In this document: one piece after another, positions 34,882 to 45,075 of the stretch
Numbering within the stretch: position 1 is the stretch's first letter
Layout of the letters: each line of letters starts with the position of its first letter
The notes under the pieces: model-generated
What the model saw: only the letters and a program-made list of their open reading frames with translations
Databases searched by the model: none
Told to the model about the DNA's origin: nothing
Assembly (NCBI RefSeq): GCF_900090045.1
Contig: NC_041783.1
Coordinates: 1,509,501 to 1,573,500, forward strand
DNA: 64,000 bases
Reading direction: 5' to 3'
From: Plasmodium malariae
Taxonomy: Eukaryota; Apicomplexa; Aconoidasida; Haemosporida; Plasmodiidae
Program-made: the position numbers and the translations under genes

Positions 34882-35982
34882 ATGACGAACCCAAAGAAAG
34901 AACATAGTGAAATTCCCCCCCAAAAGGGAAAATTATATTACAAAAAAAACTCGAAATATATAAATTTTATTTATAAATTTGTACAATGGTATAGAATAGA
35001 AAAAGTGGTTGGACCCATATGGGTGCATAAGTATTCTGCAACGATATCATTTTTACTATTTCTCTTTTTTTTTAATTTAATACTTGGTATTAACATATTG
35101 TTATTGAGTTCACGATATACTGAATGTAGAATCCCATATGAATATAAAGATCAGTCTTATACGAAATATACAATAGTTAAAGTAACACATGAACACTGTA
35201 ATGGAAATAAACATTTGAAGGTACTTGAAGGGCAAATAAATGTCCATTATGAAATTCATGGTATTCAACAGAATCATAATGGGTTTATAACGAGTTTAAA
35301 AAAAGAACAATTAAGTGGAAATATATTTTTAAAAAAGGAAGAACTGAATGAATGTTTTCCCTTGATTACATATGAGCATGAAGGTGTAAATAAATTATTA
35401 CATCCGTGTGGTATATTGCAATGGAATGTTTTTACAGACAATTACATGTTTTATGATAGTCAACCTGATGAAGCACCATTTCCAAATTCTTTACCATTAA
35501 AACAAAAGGTAGAAGACATAACAATAAAATATTTTAGAAAATTTTTTAAAAATCCTAGTCCTATACTTGTTAATTTATATAAAAATAAAGTTTATTTTTG
35601 GATGGATGAAGAAATACAATCATATATTTTACAAGAAAATAATGAAACTAATGAAAAACTAGTTGTCTTGCCTCAATCTTTAAAATATAACAAAGCAGGA
35701 AATGCTATTGAAAATAGTCATTTCATAAACTGGATGATACCTTCAGCATTTAATTATGTTAAACGTTTGTATGCAATACTTGATGGCCCTTTAACATTTC
35801 CTTTTTATATTTACATTGAGAACAATTTTAAAATTAATTATACGAAAATAATTGTTATTTCCAATTCCAATTTTTATCTTAGTACAACTTTACTAGGAGT
35901 TATTTTTATCATAACATCCATTTTAGCTCTTATATTGGCTTTTATGCATCTCATACGAATGAGAAAATATAATTTTAAATAG
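34882..35982 (+). CDS. CDC50B: CDC50/LEM3-family protein (probable CDC50B), P4-ATPase or guanylate-cyclase accessory subunit
   Basis: CDC50/LEM3 proteins are obligate beta subunits of P4-ATPase phospholipid flippases. In apicomplexans they also partner the fused P4-ATPase/guanylate cyclases. Predicted 366 aa from the ATG at 34882 (MTNPKKEHSE); the open frame extends upstream only into IY-rich microsatellite. TM1 is about residues 54-78 and TM2 about 333-359, with a large lumenal or outer domain between. Diagnostic blocks: CRIPYEYKDQ, INVHYEIHGIQQNHNGFI (family: Y-Y-x-L-x-x-F-Y-Q-N-H-R-R-Y), LLHPCGILQWNVFTD (family PCG-x-x-x-x-x-F-N-D), then FINWMIPSAFNYVKRLYAIL and FPFYIYIENNF. Position immediately upstream of AMA1 matches my memory of P. 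falciparum CDC50B, the copy reported to associate with GC-alpha. Paralogue identity therefore rests on synteny. Confidence 0.9.
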   Translation: MTNPKKEHSEIPPQKGKLYYKKNSKYINFIYKFVQWYRIEKVVGPIWVHKYSATISFLLFLFFFNLILGINILLLSSRYTECRIPYEYKDQSYTKYTIVKVTHEHCNGNKHLKVLEGQINVHYEIHGIQQNHNGFITSLKKEQLSGNIFLKKEELNECFPLITYEHEGVNKLLHPCGILQWNVFTDNYMFYDSQPDEAPFPNSLPLKQKVEDITIKYFRKFFKNPSPILVNLYKNKVYFWMDEEIQSYILQENNETNEKLVVLPQSLKYNKAGNAIENSHFINWMIPSAFNYVKRLYAILDGPLTFPFYIYIENNFKINYTKIIVISNSNFYLSTTLLGVIFIITSILALILAFMHLIRMRKYNFK

Positions 35983-36242
35983 GTGTATTATAACCTCCTT
36001 TCCATTTTTCACCGTTGGCAGTTTCTAATGGCACGTATGAAACTGTTAGCTAATTTGAGTAATACATTAGTCCATCCGAAGAAGCGGTACCTCCAACTGA
36101 CCGTTCACTCCAATTATTAATACAAAGACGTTTTCGCTGGTCCATTTTGGAAAAAAAATATTTACATGTACCAAGGTGTGCACTTTATAATGACTGGAAT
36201 TTTCTCCCACCCAGTTTTTCCTTTTATTGCTTTGTTTTTGTA

Positions 36243-36404
36243 TATTTTATGTATTTTGCTTATTTTGTTTATTTTTCATATTTTGCATACTTTGCGTATT
36301 TTGCATATTTTGCGTATTTTGCGTATATTGCATATTTTTCATATTTTTCATATTTTGCAAATTTTGCATATTTTGTACATTTTATACATTTTGTGCATTT
36401 TGTC
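36243..36404. repeat. 9-bp tandem array (TATTTTGCA/G-type), about 18 copies
   Basis: Strict 9-bp register with T4-T5 tracts and GCA, GCG, TCA, GTT endings. In the forward frame it reads as Phe-Ala-Tyr tripeptides, which explains the spurious long frame here. Confidence 0.9.
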
Positions 36405-36463
36405 CTTTTCTCTGTGAACATTCTTATCATTAGCTATTAACCGTTAATTATTTTTCCTTTTTT

Positions 36464-36617
36464 CTCCCATTTTTCTCCCATTTTTCTCCCATTTTTCTCC
36501 CATTTTTCTCCCATTTTTCTCCCATTTTTCTCCCATTTTTCTCCCATTTTTCTCCCATTTTTCTCCCTTTTTTGTCCCTTTTTTGTCCCTTTTTTGTCCC
36601 TTTTTTGTCCCTTTTTT
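36464..36617. repeat. 11-bp polypyrimidine array (CTCCCATTTTT then GTCCCTTTTTT), 14 copies
   Basis: Unit starts from 36464 to 36607 keep exact 11-bp spacing. The first ten read CTCCC and the last four GTCCC, so one array has changed its variant part-way. The plus strand is nearly all pyrimidine. Confidence 0.94.
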
Positions 36618-37909
36618 TCTGTAATGTTGGAATAAAGATTTGATGTCCCTTCTAAATAATATCAATTTAAAATATATTTTTCAAAAAATCGAAATTTTTT
36701 TTTTTTTTTTTTTTTTAAAGTACACACATGTGTATGTATGGCCTTAAATATTTATGAACACAACAATTTACAAATGTAGCTAGCTCATCAGTAATTTTGT
36801 GTTTCCATGAGAATTTTTTCATCTTTTTCGAATTTTTAAAATATAGTTATGAGGTACACTGTACTTAACAGAAAAATGTATATGCATTTATGCGCGTATA
36901 TATATGTGTTTGCGTGTTCGTATGCTTTTGTTTTTGCTCACTTGCGTATGTATACGTGCGTCTTTTCTTATTTGAAAAACTGTGTAGTAGCAAAATGTGT
37001 AGTAACAAAAAAAAAAAGTTGTTACAATTTGACTACAGTTCTGCTCGAACATTTTTCCCCTTTATCACATTTGATAGTACCTTTTTTTTGTTATTTGATT
37101 TTTTGTTAATAAAAAAAATTGATGTTATTTTATTAACCCGTAAAATAAATTACAAGATATTAGATCACTACTTGCATAAAGAGGAAAATAAATTCAGAGG
37201 GAAACAAAAGGACAATGTAAAACGCGAAATGGGAGAAAAAAAAGAGAACGTGGAAACATGACTTAACTAATTTAACACTCTAAAAGGTGAATACTTGTTT
37301 TTTCTTTTTTTCCCCATTTAAAGAACATACATTTTTTTTTTTTTTTTTTTAATTTGTAATATATGTTTTATATCCCAAACATGCAAGTTGCATAATGGGT
37401 CTATAAAAATGTTATATAGGCTTATTACTTTTTTTGAATAATTTCACAAATTGAAAAAAAAATAATAAATTAGTCCTTCAACAAAACTAAGATTTCAAAT
37501 ATGTAAGAAAGAGTTTGTTTCACTTAATTTTTTCCTTTTTAATAAAAAAACTATTCGGTATCTTAAAATATATAAGAAAAGGGAAAAAAAAAAAAAAAAA
37601 AAAGATTTAACATAAAATAATTTTAACAAAAATTATGCTTTTTCTTATCTTTTTTTTTCTTATTCTTTTTCTTTCCATTTGCATGTGCTATCAAAATAAG
37701 CACTATAAAAAAATGGTGTAGCTTTATTCAGATCCATTTTATAGAGAAAGAGAAAAAATATAGGCACAGTAAAATATTTTAAAATATGGTTAGCAAAAAA
37801 AAAAAAAGGGGTGTAAGAATTATGCTCATGTTTATATATGTTCTGCCGTTGTACAGAGGGATTAAAAAATATGCCTTTATATTTAACCTAACGTAATATA
37901 TGTATGTAC

Positions 37910-37914
<5 letters not shown>

Positions 37915-37956
<42 letters not shown>
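37915..37956. repeat. (TA)n microsatellite
   Basis: About 42 bases of alternating TA about 1.7 kb upstream of the AMA1 start codon. Confidence 0.95.
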
Positions 37957-37957
<1 letters not shown>

Positions 37958-39035
37958 TGAACTTTCACTTTTATATTACATGTGGTCACTTCCTATGCTA
38001 TACTTATGTACACATATTTGAAATAGTGTAAATTTTATGTGTAAAATAGTATTAATTTTTTGGTATTCAATTATAATTTTGAAATAAAAAAGCTTAAATT
38101 ATTACTTTTTCATTCTTGAAAAAAAAAAGGTACATAACATAAAAAAAAGTAACATATTTTAACAATACTGTTATAAAAAAAAAAAAAAAAGAAAAAAAAA
38201 TTTATAAGACGTTATACTTCAACTTGCTCTTTTTAAAATTTTCCATTTTAGTATATATACACATATGCACATGTACAAATGTACACATGTACATATATAC
38301 CTGTTAATATCTACTTATTTGTTTATTTCATTATTTCATAATTACATTATTTCTTTTTTTCGATTTTTTTTTTTTTCTTTTCTTGATCATATATATTTGT
38401 TACCAAACAAATAATTAAATTCAATGGTTCTTGTGCCTTTTAATTTTTTTTCCTTTTACTTTTTTATTGTTGAGTGATTTAGCTCCAGTTCTAGCATGCA
38501 ACTGTTGTAAAATAAAAAATAGAACCAGTTCGATTTGTTTTGTTGCTGTATTTGTTACTTTTGTTGTTGCTCTTGTTGTTACTCTAGTTGTTACTCTTTC
38601 TGTTTGTGTTCTGCTTTTCTTTTCTTTTTTCTTATTCCACGTTATTTTTTTTTTTTTTTTTTTTTGTGTATTATCCACAAAATATATATAAAATTAATTG
38701 TTTTTTTCTTATTGTCCATTTTTTTATTCGTTTTTTTTCTTTTTTTTGTTTTTTACTTGAACTTTTTTAAATGAGAAATTTAATGGAAAAAAAAAAAAAA
38801 ATTTAAGCAAAAAACTTGCTTTGTAACTCAAAAATTTAATTAAGTTCTTTATTTTTATTTTTATTTTTGTTTTTTTATTTTTTTTGTTTTTTCTGCTTTT
38901 TTTTTTTTTATTTTTTTGTTTTTTCTGCTTTTTTTTTTTTTATTTGTTTTCTTTGTTGTGTTTCTTCTTTTGGAGAATCTCTTATTTGAATTAAGAAAAT
39001 ATAAAAGCAGTTAAAGTAGATCTATTTATTTTTAA

Positions 39036-39364
39036 TGCACAAGATAAAAAACTTTAAGTGCAAAAAAAGAGAAACAGAAAGAGAAAAAAAAAAGAAAAAA
39101 TCATAGTTACACATTGCCATTTGAATTATAAGATATATGTGTAGTATATTTATAAAAGTATAATTTTCCATAAAGTAGATTATTTGTGTAACACATGTGT
39201 ACTTAATAAAAAAAAAAGGAGGAAAATTAAAAATATTTAATTTAATTTATTTAACTTATTTCACCTATATATCTCATTTGTCATATATAACTTATTTTAC
39301 TCGTTAAATTTGCTTAATTTGTCAAATTTTTTTAATTTTATTTAATTTTATTTAATTTTATTTA

Positions 39365-39395
<31 letters not shown>

Positions 39396-39509
39396 TGAAT
39401 AACCATAGAATTGGAGTGGGTTTTATACAATTTTTTTAGGAGTTTATCATAAGTGTACATGTGGATATATTTATAAGCACTTCTATGTATATGTATATAT
39501 AGATGTGCA
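39036..39509. promoter_or_regulatory. Candidate AP2-I-type motifs (GTGCA/TGCAC) upstream of AMA1
   Basis: GTGCA occurs at 39505-39509 and its complement TGCAC at 39036-39040 (another at 38266-38270). AP2-I of P. falciparum binds GTGCA in promoters of invasion genes including AMA1-type genes. One or two such 5-mers are expected by chance in 3 kb of this composition, so position is the only support. Confidence 0.25.
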
Positions 39510-39629
39510 TAATACATGTATACATAAGTACATCATAATTATTTTATAGCTATATGGTAGCTGCTTTCCCAAATTAATGCGTTAAATTAAAAGTACATAA
39601 TTTTTTCAGTTATATTTATTTTAAGCAAA

Positions 39630-41318
39630 ATGAAGAAATTATACTACATTTTACTTTTGAGCACTCAATATTTAATACATGTTTATGCCAGCCCAAGAAA
39701 TGCAAAACACGGTAGGTTAAATGGTAGTGGTGGCACATTAATAGAAAAAGGACAAGTAGTTGAAAGAAGTACACGTATGAGTAATCCATGGAAGAAATAT
39801 ATGGAAAAATATGATGTAGAAAAAACACATGGAGCAGGTGTTAGGGTTGATTTAGGTGAAGATGCAGAAGTCAAAAATTCAAAATATAGAATACCAGGTG
39901 GGAAATGTCCAGTATTTGGAAAAGGTATTATTATTGAAAATTCGAATGTAGATTTTTTAACTCCAGTAGCTACCGGTAATAGAAATTTAAAGTCAGGGGG
40001 TTTCGCTTTCCCAGCTACAGATGATCACATATCTCCTGTTACTATAGAAGTACTTAGAAAAAGATATGAAGAACATGCGGATCTTATGAATTTAAATGAT
40101 TTATCTTTATGCTCAAAACATGCATCAAGTTTTGTTATATCAGATGATTTAAATACATCATATAGGCATCCAGCTGTTTATGATGAAAAAACGAAAACAT
40201 GTTATATTTTATATTTATCAGCACAAGAAAATATAGGTCCACGATATTGCAGTAAGGATGCTGCAGATAAAGATACTATGTTTTGTTTTAAACCAGCGAA
40301 AACGGACAATTTTAAGCATTATGCATATTTAAGCAAAAATGTGGTCAGTGATTGGGATGTTAAGTGCCCTCGTAAAAGTTTAGGTGTTGCTAAATTTGGT
40401 TTATGGGTCGATGGGAATTGTGAAGAAATTCCATCTGTTAAAGCATTTTATGCTGATAATTTAACCGAATGTAATAGAATTGTTTTTGAAGCTAGTGCTT
40501 CGGATCAACCTACACAATACGAAGAAAATATGACGGACTATAAAAAATTAGAACAAGGATTTCGAGACAACAATCCGGATATGATTAAAGGAGCATTTTT
40601 ACCAGTAGGAGCATTTAATGCTAATTTTAATAAGAGCAAAGGAAAAGGTTTTAACTGGGGTAATTATGATAAAATAAATAAAAAATGCTTTATTTTTAAT
40701 GTAAAACCAACATGTTTAATTAATAATAAAGATTTTATTGCAACAACTGCTTTATCACACCCAGAGGAAGTACAAGAAGATTTTCCCTGTGATATTTATA
40801 AAAATGAAATCGAAAAAGAATTGAAAAGAAACTCGGGGAATGTAAAACTATATAGTCTTGATGGGGAAAAAATTGTACTACCTAGAATATTTATTTCAAA
40901 TAATAAGGACAGTTTAAATTGCCCATGTGAACCTGAAAAAATTACCAACAGTTCTTGTGATTTTTATTTGTGTAATTGTGTAGAAAAAAGAGCAGAAATT
41001 AAGGAAAATAATGAAGTAGTAATAAAGGATGAATTTAAAGAAGAGTATGAATACAACGAAGGAAATTCAAATAATAAGAAAACGTTAATAATCATTGGAT
41101 TAGCTGGAGGAGTAGGAATCTTGGCTCTTGCTTCCTCCTTTTTCTTTTTTAAAAAAAAAACTGAGAATGAAAAATATGATAAAATGGACCAAGCAGATGT
41201 TTATGGTAAATCCACCACAAGGAAAGATGAAATGTTAGATCCTGAAGCATCCTTCTGGGGGGAAGAAAAAAGAGCTTCACACACTACCCCCGTTTTGATG
41301 GAAAAGCCATATTATTAA
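39630..41318 (+). CDS. AMA1: Apical membrane antigen 1 (AMA1)
   Basis: Micronemal type I membrane protein of merozoites and sporozoites. It binds parasite-secreted RON2 inserted in the host membrane to form the moving junction. 562 aa, single exon. A signal peptide (about 1-20) is followed by a short prodomain, domains I and II (PAN/apple-like) and domain III. All 16 ectodomain cysteines are present, from [10 protein letters not shown] to [11 protein letters not shown]. Landmarks include [35 protein letters not shown] and [11 protein letters not shown]. The transmembrane helix is about 485-507. The cytoplasmic tail ends [20 protein letters not shown](Y), with Ser550 at the position equivalent to the P. 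falciparum phosphoserine 610. Length equals P. vivax AMA1 and lacks the extended P. falciparum prodomain. The start follows the A-rich context AGCAAAATG. Confidence 0.99.
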   Translation: MKKLYYILLLSTQYLIHVYASPRNAKHGRLNGSGGTLIEKGQVVERSTRMSNPWKKYMEKYDVEKTHGAGVRVDLGEDAEVKNSKYRIPGGKCPVFGKGIIIENSNVDFLTPVATGNRNLKSGGFAFPATDDHISPVTIEVLRKRYEEHADLMNLNDLSLCSKHASSFVISDDLNTSYRHPAVYDEKTKTCYILYLSAQENIGPRYCSKDAADKDTMFCFKPAKTDNFKHYAYLSKNVVSDWDVKCPRKSLGVAKFGLWVDGNCEEIPSVKAFYADNLTECNRIVFEASASDQPTQYEENMTDYKKLEQGFRDNNPDMIKGAFLPVGAFNANFNKSKGKGFNWGNYDKINKKCFIFNVKPTCLINNKDFIATTALSHPEEVQEDFPCDIYKNEIEKELKRNSGNVKLYSLDGEKIVLPRIFISNNKDSLNCPCEPEKITNSSCDFYLCNCVEKRAEIKENNEVVIKDEFKEEYEYNEGNSNNKKTLIIIGLAGGVGILALASSFFFFKKKTENEKYDKMDQADVYGKSTTRKDEMLDPEASFWGEEKRASHTTPVLMEKPYY

Positions 41319-43196
41319 AGAAGGAAAGCAAAAAAAAAAAAATTAAGTAAACGTGAACAAAAAAAAAAAAAATATTCTAGTAGGCTAGATACAAAATTAA
41401 TCCAACTAAATAAAAGAAATAGCATTAACTTCTAAAGGGATATAATGACTATAATTTCTTATAATCACGAAAAGATAAAATATGACTAAAAATTGTAACA
41501 CGAAGCATTTATTAATATGCAACAAGGGCTAAAATAATTCAAAAAAAAAAAAAAAAAAATAGTAGTAATAATTGCGAAAAATTAATTTATTAGAACGTTT
41601 GAATGGATCCATAAAAAAGCTAGAAAAAAAAAAAAAAAAAAATTAAATTGAATGTAGAAGTTACATAAAACGTTGTGCAAGTTATGTTTTAAAAACATTA
41701 ATTTGCTATGTCGAAACGTTCCTGTCCGTATTAACAAGTAATAATAATTTTTCCTTACTTTATATATATTTTTACAATCTTTCAAGAAATATTCATAACG
41801 CTTTAAATGCATTTTTTTTTTTTTTTTTTTGTTCCTTTTTATGATAACCTTTTATAATTAAATTGTTGTTTGTTTGATCCGTTCCTGCCGTGTATATATG
41901 TTTGATGTATGAATAATAAATGTATATGTATACATATATATGTATACATATATGAATGTATATGTAAACATATTTATATATGCACATATATATATATATG
42001 TTTACCAGCACATATGACGATTAAACGTTATAAAATGAAAAACAAAATAGGGAAAACACATTTTTATATACTTTTTTCGAATGTTTTGATGTTTACACAT
42101 AAAACAATATAATCCTAAATTTCTAAGATTTTGTTATGGGTATTTTGTTTATATTTTTTTCACGTATTTTTTAAATTATATTTTATTTTAATATTATAAT
42201 TTATTTTAAAATTATATATATTTTTTTAAATTTTTAATTTGCTTTTTCATAAATACGATACCTAAGGATGTTTTATTTACATTAATATACGTTATTGTTA
42301 CACTTTAATAACCTCCTTTTTATTTAATTTTACAATAATTTGAGTTTTTACTTTTGTTTTATTATCACTTTATTTTCAACATTTAAAAAATCATTACATA
42401 CATTCCTTTTGTTTGTTATATATTATTACTTACATATTTTATTATATTAAGTTCCTATTTTTTTTTTTTTTTATTTTTTTTTTTTATTTTGTGTTATGAT
42501 TAAAAATTACTTCATTATTAACACAAAAATTTACTTATTATTTAGAGGATAAGAAAAGAAAATGACTTAATAATAATTTTAAAAAAATACAATAAAATAA
42601 GAAATATTAGATTGTGTCTAATATAGTAAGACAATTTGGAAGGAAAATATCCTCGTGGAAAAACAAGCTTTACATTACAGCTTAGGAAACATAAATTTAT
42701 TTTTTTTTATTTCAAGGGGAAAAAATATGTTATATTGACGTTAAGCGTGAAATAAATAAAAACTATTCTTGTTATTATGTGTAAGCTGGCACAATAAGTT
42801 TAATAGAAATAATAATGGAAAATCAAAATGATCACAAGTACAAATATATTTTTGTATAATACCAATACATATATATAATATAGAAATGGAGAATGATTCA
42901 TGAAAAGGGTAAGCATAATTTGTAGTTCGCTAATCCTTTGTTCTCGTTTATTTTGTGAGAAAAAAGCGATGGGAGCAAGAGAAGAACAAGACTTCAAAAG
43001 GGAGAAAAAAAAAAAAAAAAAAAAAAAATACACATAGGTACGTTTGTATGTATGTAAGTATATGTACATGTAGATGCATATTAATTTGCATAAATAATTA
43101 CCTGTTTACGTTTGTATGCGTTGCGTACGTAAGTTCACATGCATACTGCTGATACGTTCCATGGTACTTAGTACACATAGCACATAACATATTGTT
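41319..43196. other. Intergenic region downstream of AMA1
   Basis: 1.9 kb including the AMA1 3' UTR. Poly(A) runs at about 41330-41375, 41540-41560 and 41621-41642, TATG/TACA microsatellite about 41919-42003, poly(T) 42459-42486 and poly(A) 43006-43028. No gene or structured element recognised. Confidence 0.6.
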
Positions 43197-44727
43197 ATGT
43201 TCACTCACGAAAAGATGCCAACAAACTACAATGAAATAAGAAAGTTGTTTAATTACTACATTAGAGAATATTATTATCAGAAGTCAAAAGGAACATATTT
43301 TGTTCATATTAAGAAACCAGGAATATTGTTTACTTCCTTAAAATTTTACAAAAAAAAAAAAGCTCTTTTTCCTAATATATATGACTGGTATTTTGAAAAT
43401 TTAAGTGTTTTTAAAAAAAATAAAGATATATTACATTATGAAAATAATTATAATATAAAAAATATATATTCATATAAAATAAATAATGGAAAAGGGAAAA
43501 GAGAAAAAAATGATGTTGAAACTGGTAGTATATATATAAATAATTCTGAACAATGTTTAGAAAACATTTACAAAACAAGTAATTTATATTATAACATGAA
43601 TCCCGTGTATTTATCTAAAATATGCTTATACGATTTAAATGATTTTCATATTTTATTTTCAAATAATTATTATGATGCATTCATGCAGTTCTATTATAGC
43701 ATTATATCCTACAAAATTGATTTAAACGATATTAAAATTTTCCCTAATTTAAAAATATTAATTAGTCATATTAAAAATGTGAGCAATATAATAAATGATG
43801 AAGTAATCAAAAATACTTATATATATTTAATTAAACAAAAAAAAATGTTCAATGAAGAATATATTAGAAGTATTTTTAACAGTATATATTCCGTTATGTT
43901 GCATAATTGTCCTCTATATTTATTCGTGGATAATTCTGAACAGTTCAGAATAATTCTTAATTTTATAAATAAGGTAAAAATAGGAAAAAAAAAAAAAAAA
44001 AAAGAAGAAAATAGCTTGTAAAATAGATGCAAAAGAAGGAGTAAAAAGAAAAAGAAAAACTAAATTGTTACAGTGGGAAACAGTCTTTTCAATATGTATA
44101 CGTATAAATGTATGTATGCATGTGTGTGTGTATGTGGGTACATTTATTCATATGTATTTATTATGTACCTTTTTTCATATGTGCGTATTTTATTTACAGA
44201 ATGAAGTGAAAAACATATTTGAAAGCGCTCTACCATATCCATATTATTTAATAGTAGACGACAATATAAATATTTATAATCTACAAGAATTTAATATTTA
44301 TTTAAAACAAATTTTTAATAAAAATTTGAAAAGACCATTTTATAGTGCAGCAAAAGAAAACATTTGCAGTACATCTGAAGATGCCGTAAATCACAGCCCT
44401 CTTGGGAACAATCGTAATGTTCCTAATAGCAACAGCAATTCCACTACAACTTCAACAGACTCAACACACATGACCACTTTCATTGCTACTAGCGCGACCA
44501 CCACTATTGCTACTAACATGGCCACTGTTACTACAACGATCAATACCACCCCTAATAATAACAGTGATAGTAAAACGGGTAAAAACATCCACTGTGTTGA
44601 CACGCTTAGCTCGAATAGAGAAAAACCTCAAGTAGTCCCAAAAAGGGGAAATAATAAAATTTATTTTTTCAAACTTATAAAAATTTTTGTTATGAAGCCA
44701 AACTATCGTTTCATAGAAAAAATATAA
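43197..44727 (+). CDS. Conserved-looking protein of unknown function, two exons
   Basis: Not recognised. Exon 1 is 43197-43973 and exon 2 is 44200-44727. The intron 43974-44199 (226 bp, GTAAAA donor, TTTACAG acceptor) is phase 0 and joins ...RIILNFINK to NEVKNIFESALPYPYYLIVDD... Predicted 434 aa; Met7 at 43215 has better A-rich context and may be the real start. The body is Tyr/Asn/Ile-rich and predicted helical, without signal peptide or membrane helix. It contains YFVHIKKPGILF near the start and two similar short motifs before and after the splice (PLYLFVDNSEQF and PYYLIVDDNINI). That echo suggests a repeated beta-strand unit. A Thr/Asn-rich low-complexity insert (44400-44580) precedes a basic end. 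The gene immediately follows AMA1 and is convergent with the next gene. Confidence 0.72.
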
Positions 44728-45075
44728 AAAAATATGAAAAATTAAAATTTTTTTTTTTTTTTACGTGTTATCATAGTACGTTAAGCACAGTATGCACAAG
44801 AAATGAAAATCATGTACTCTGTTTTTTAAACTTAAACGAATCGCACACACGTGCGTAGATATATGCGTATGTTTTTGTGAATTCCATCATATGAATTAAA
44901 ATTTGTATATATATGCCCACACCAATATACTTGCTATTATATATACCATATACATATCTATATACTTACACCTTATATAGATATAAGAACAGCGTACACG
45001 TGCTACGTAAGTATATAAAAAATGCCGCTTTCAAACAAGTGTACTCATCTAGTTCTTGTGGTTTACCTGACTTGT
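44728..45075. other. Short convergent intergenic spacer
   Basis: 348 bases between two convergent stop codons, with poly(T) near 44750-44762 and TATA-rich microsatellite. Nothing else seen. It is the tightest convergent pair in the window. Confidence 0.6.

Larger units (their letters stand above)
35983..39629. other. AMA1 upstream region (3.6 kb) with compound minisatellites
   Basis: Contains the 3' end of CDC50B and the promoter and 5' UTR of AMA1. Features: the 9-bp array 36243-36404, the 11-bp array 36464-36617, poly(T) 36696-36716, (TA)n 37915-37956, poly(T) blocks 38647-38665, (TTTAATTTTA)n 39330-39368 and poly(T) about 39369-39396. All open frames (for example 36849-37261 and 38421-38774) are low-complexity and not credible. 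Confidence 0.6.

Noticed and set aside
36147..36440. 97-aa frame rich in Phe-Ala-Tyr
   Set aside because: A direct translation of the 9-bp TATTTTGCA array. No start context or conserved sequence.
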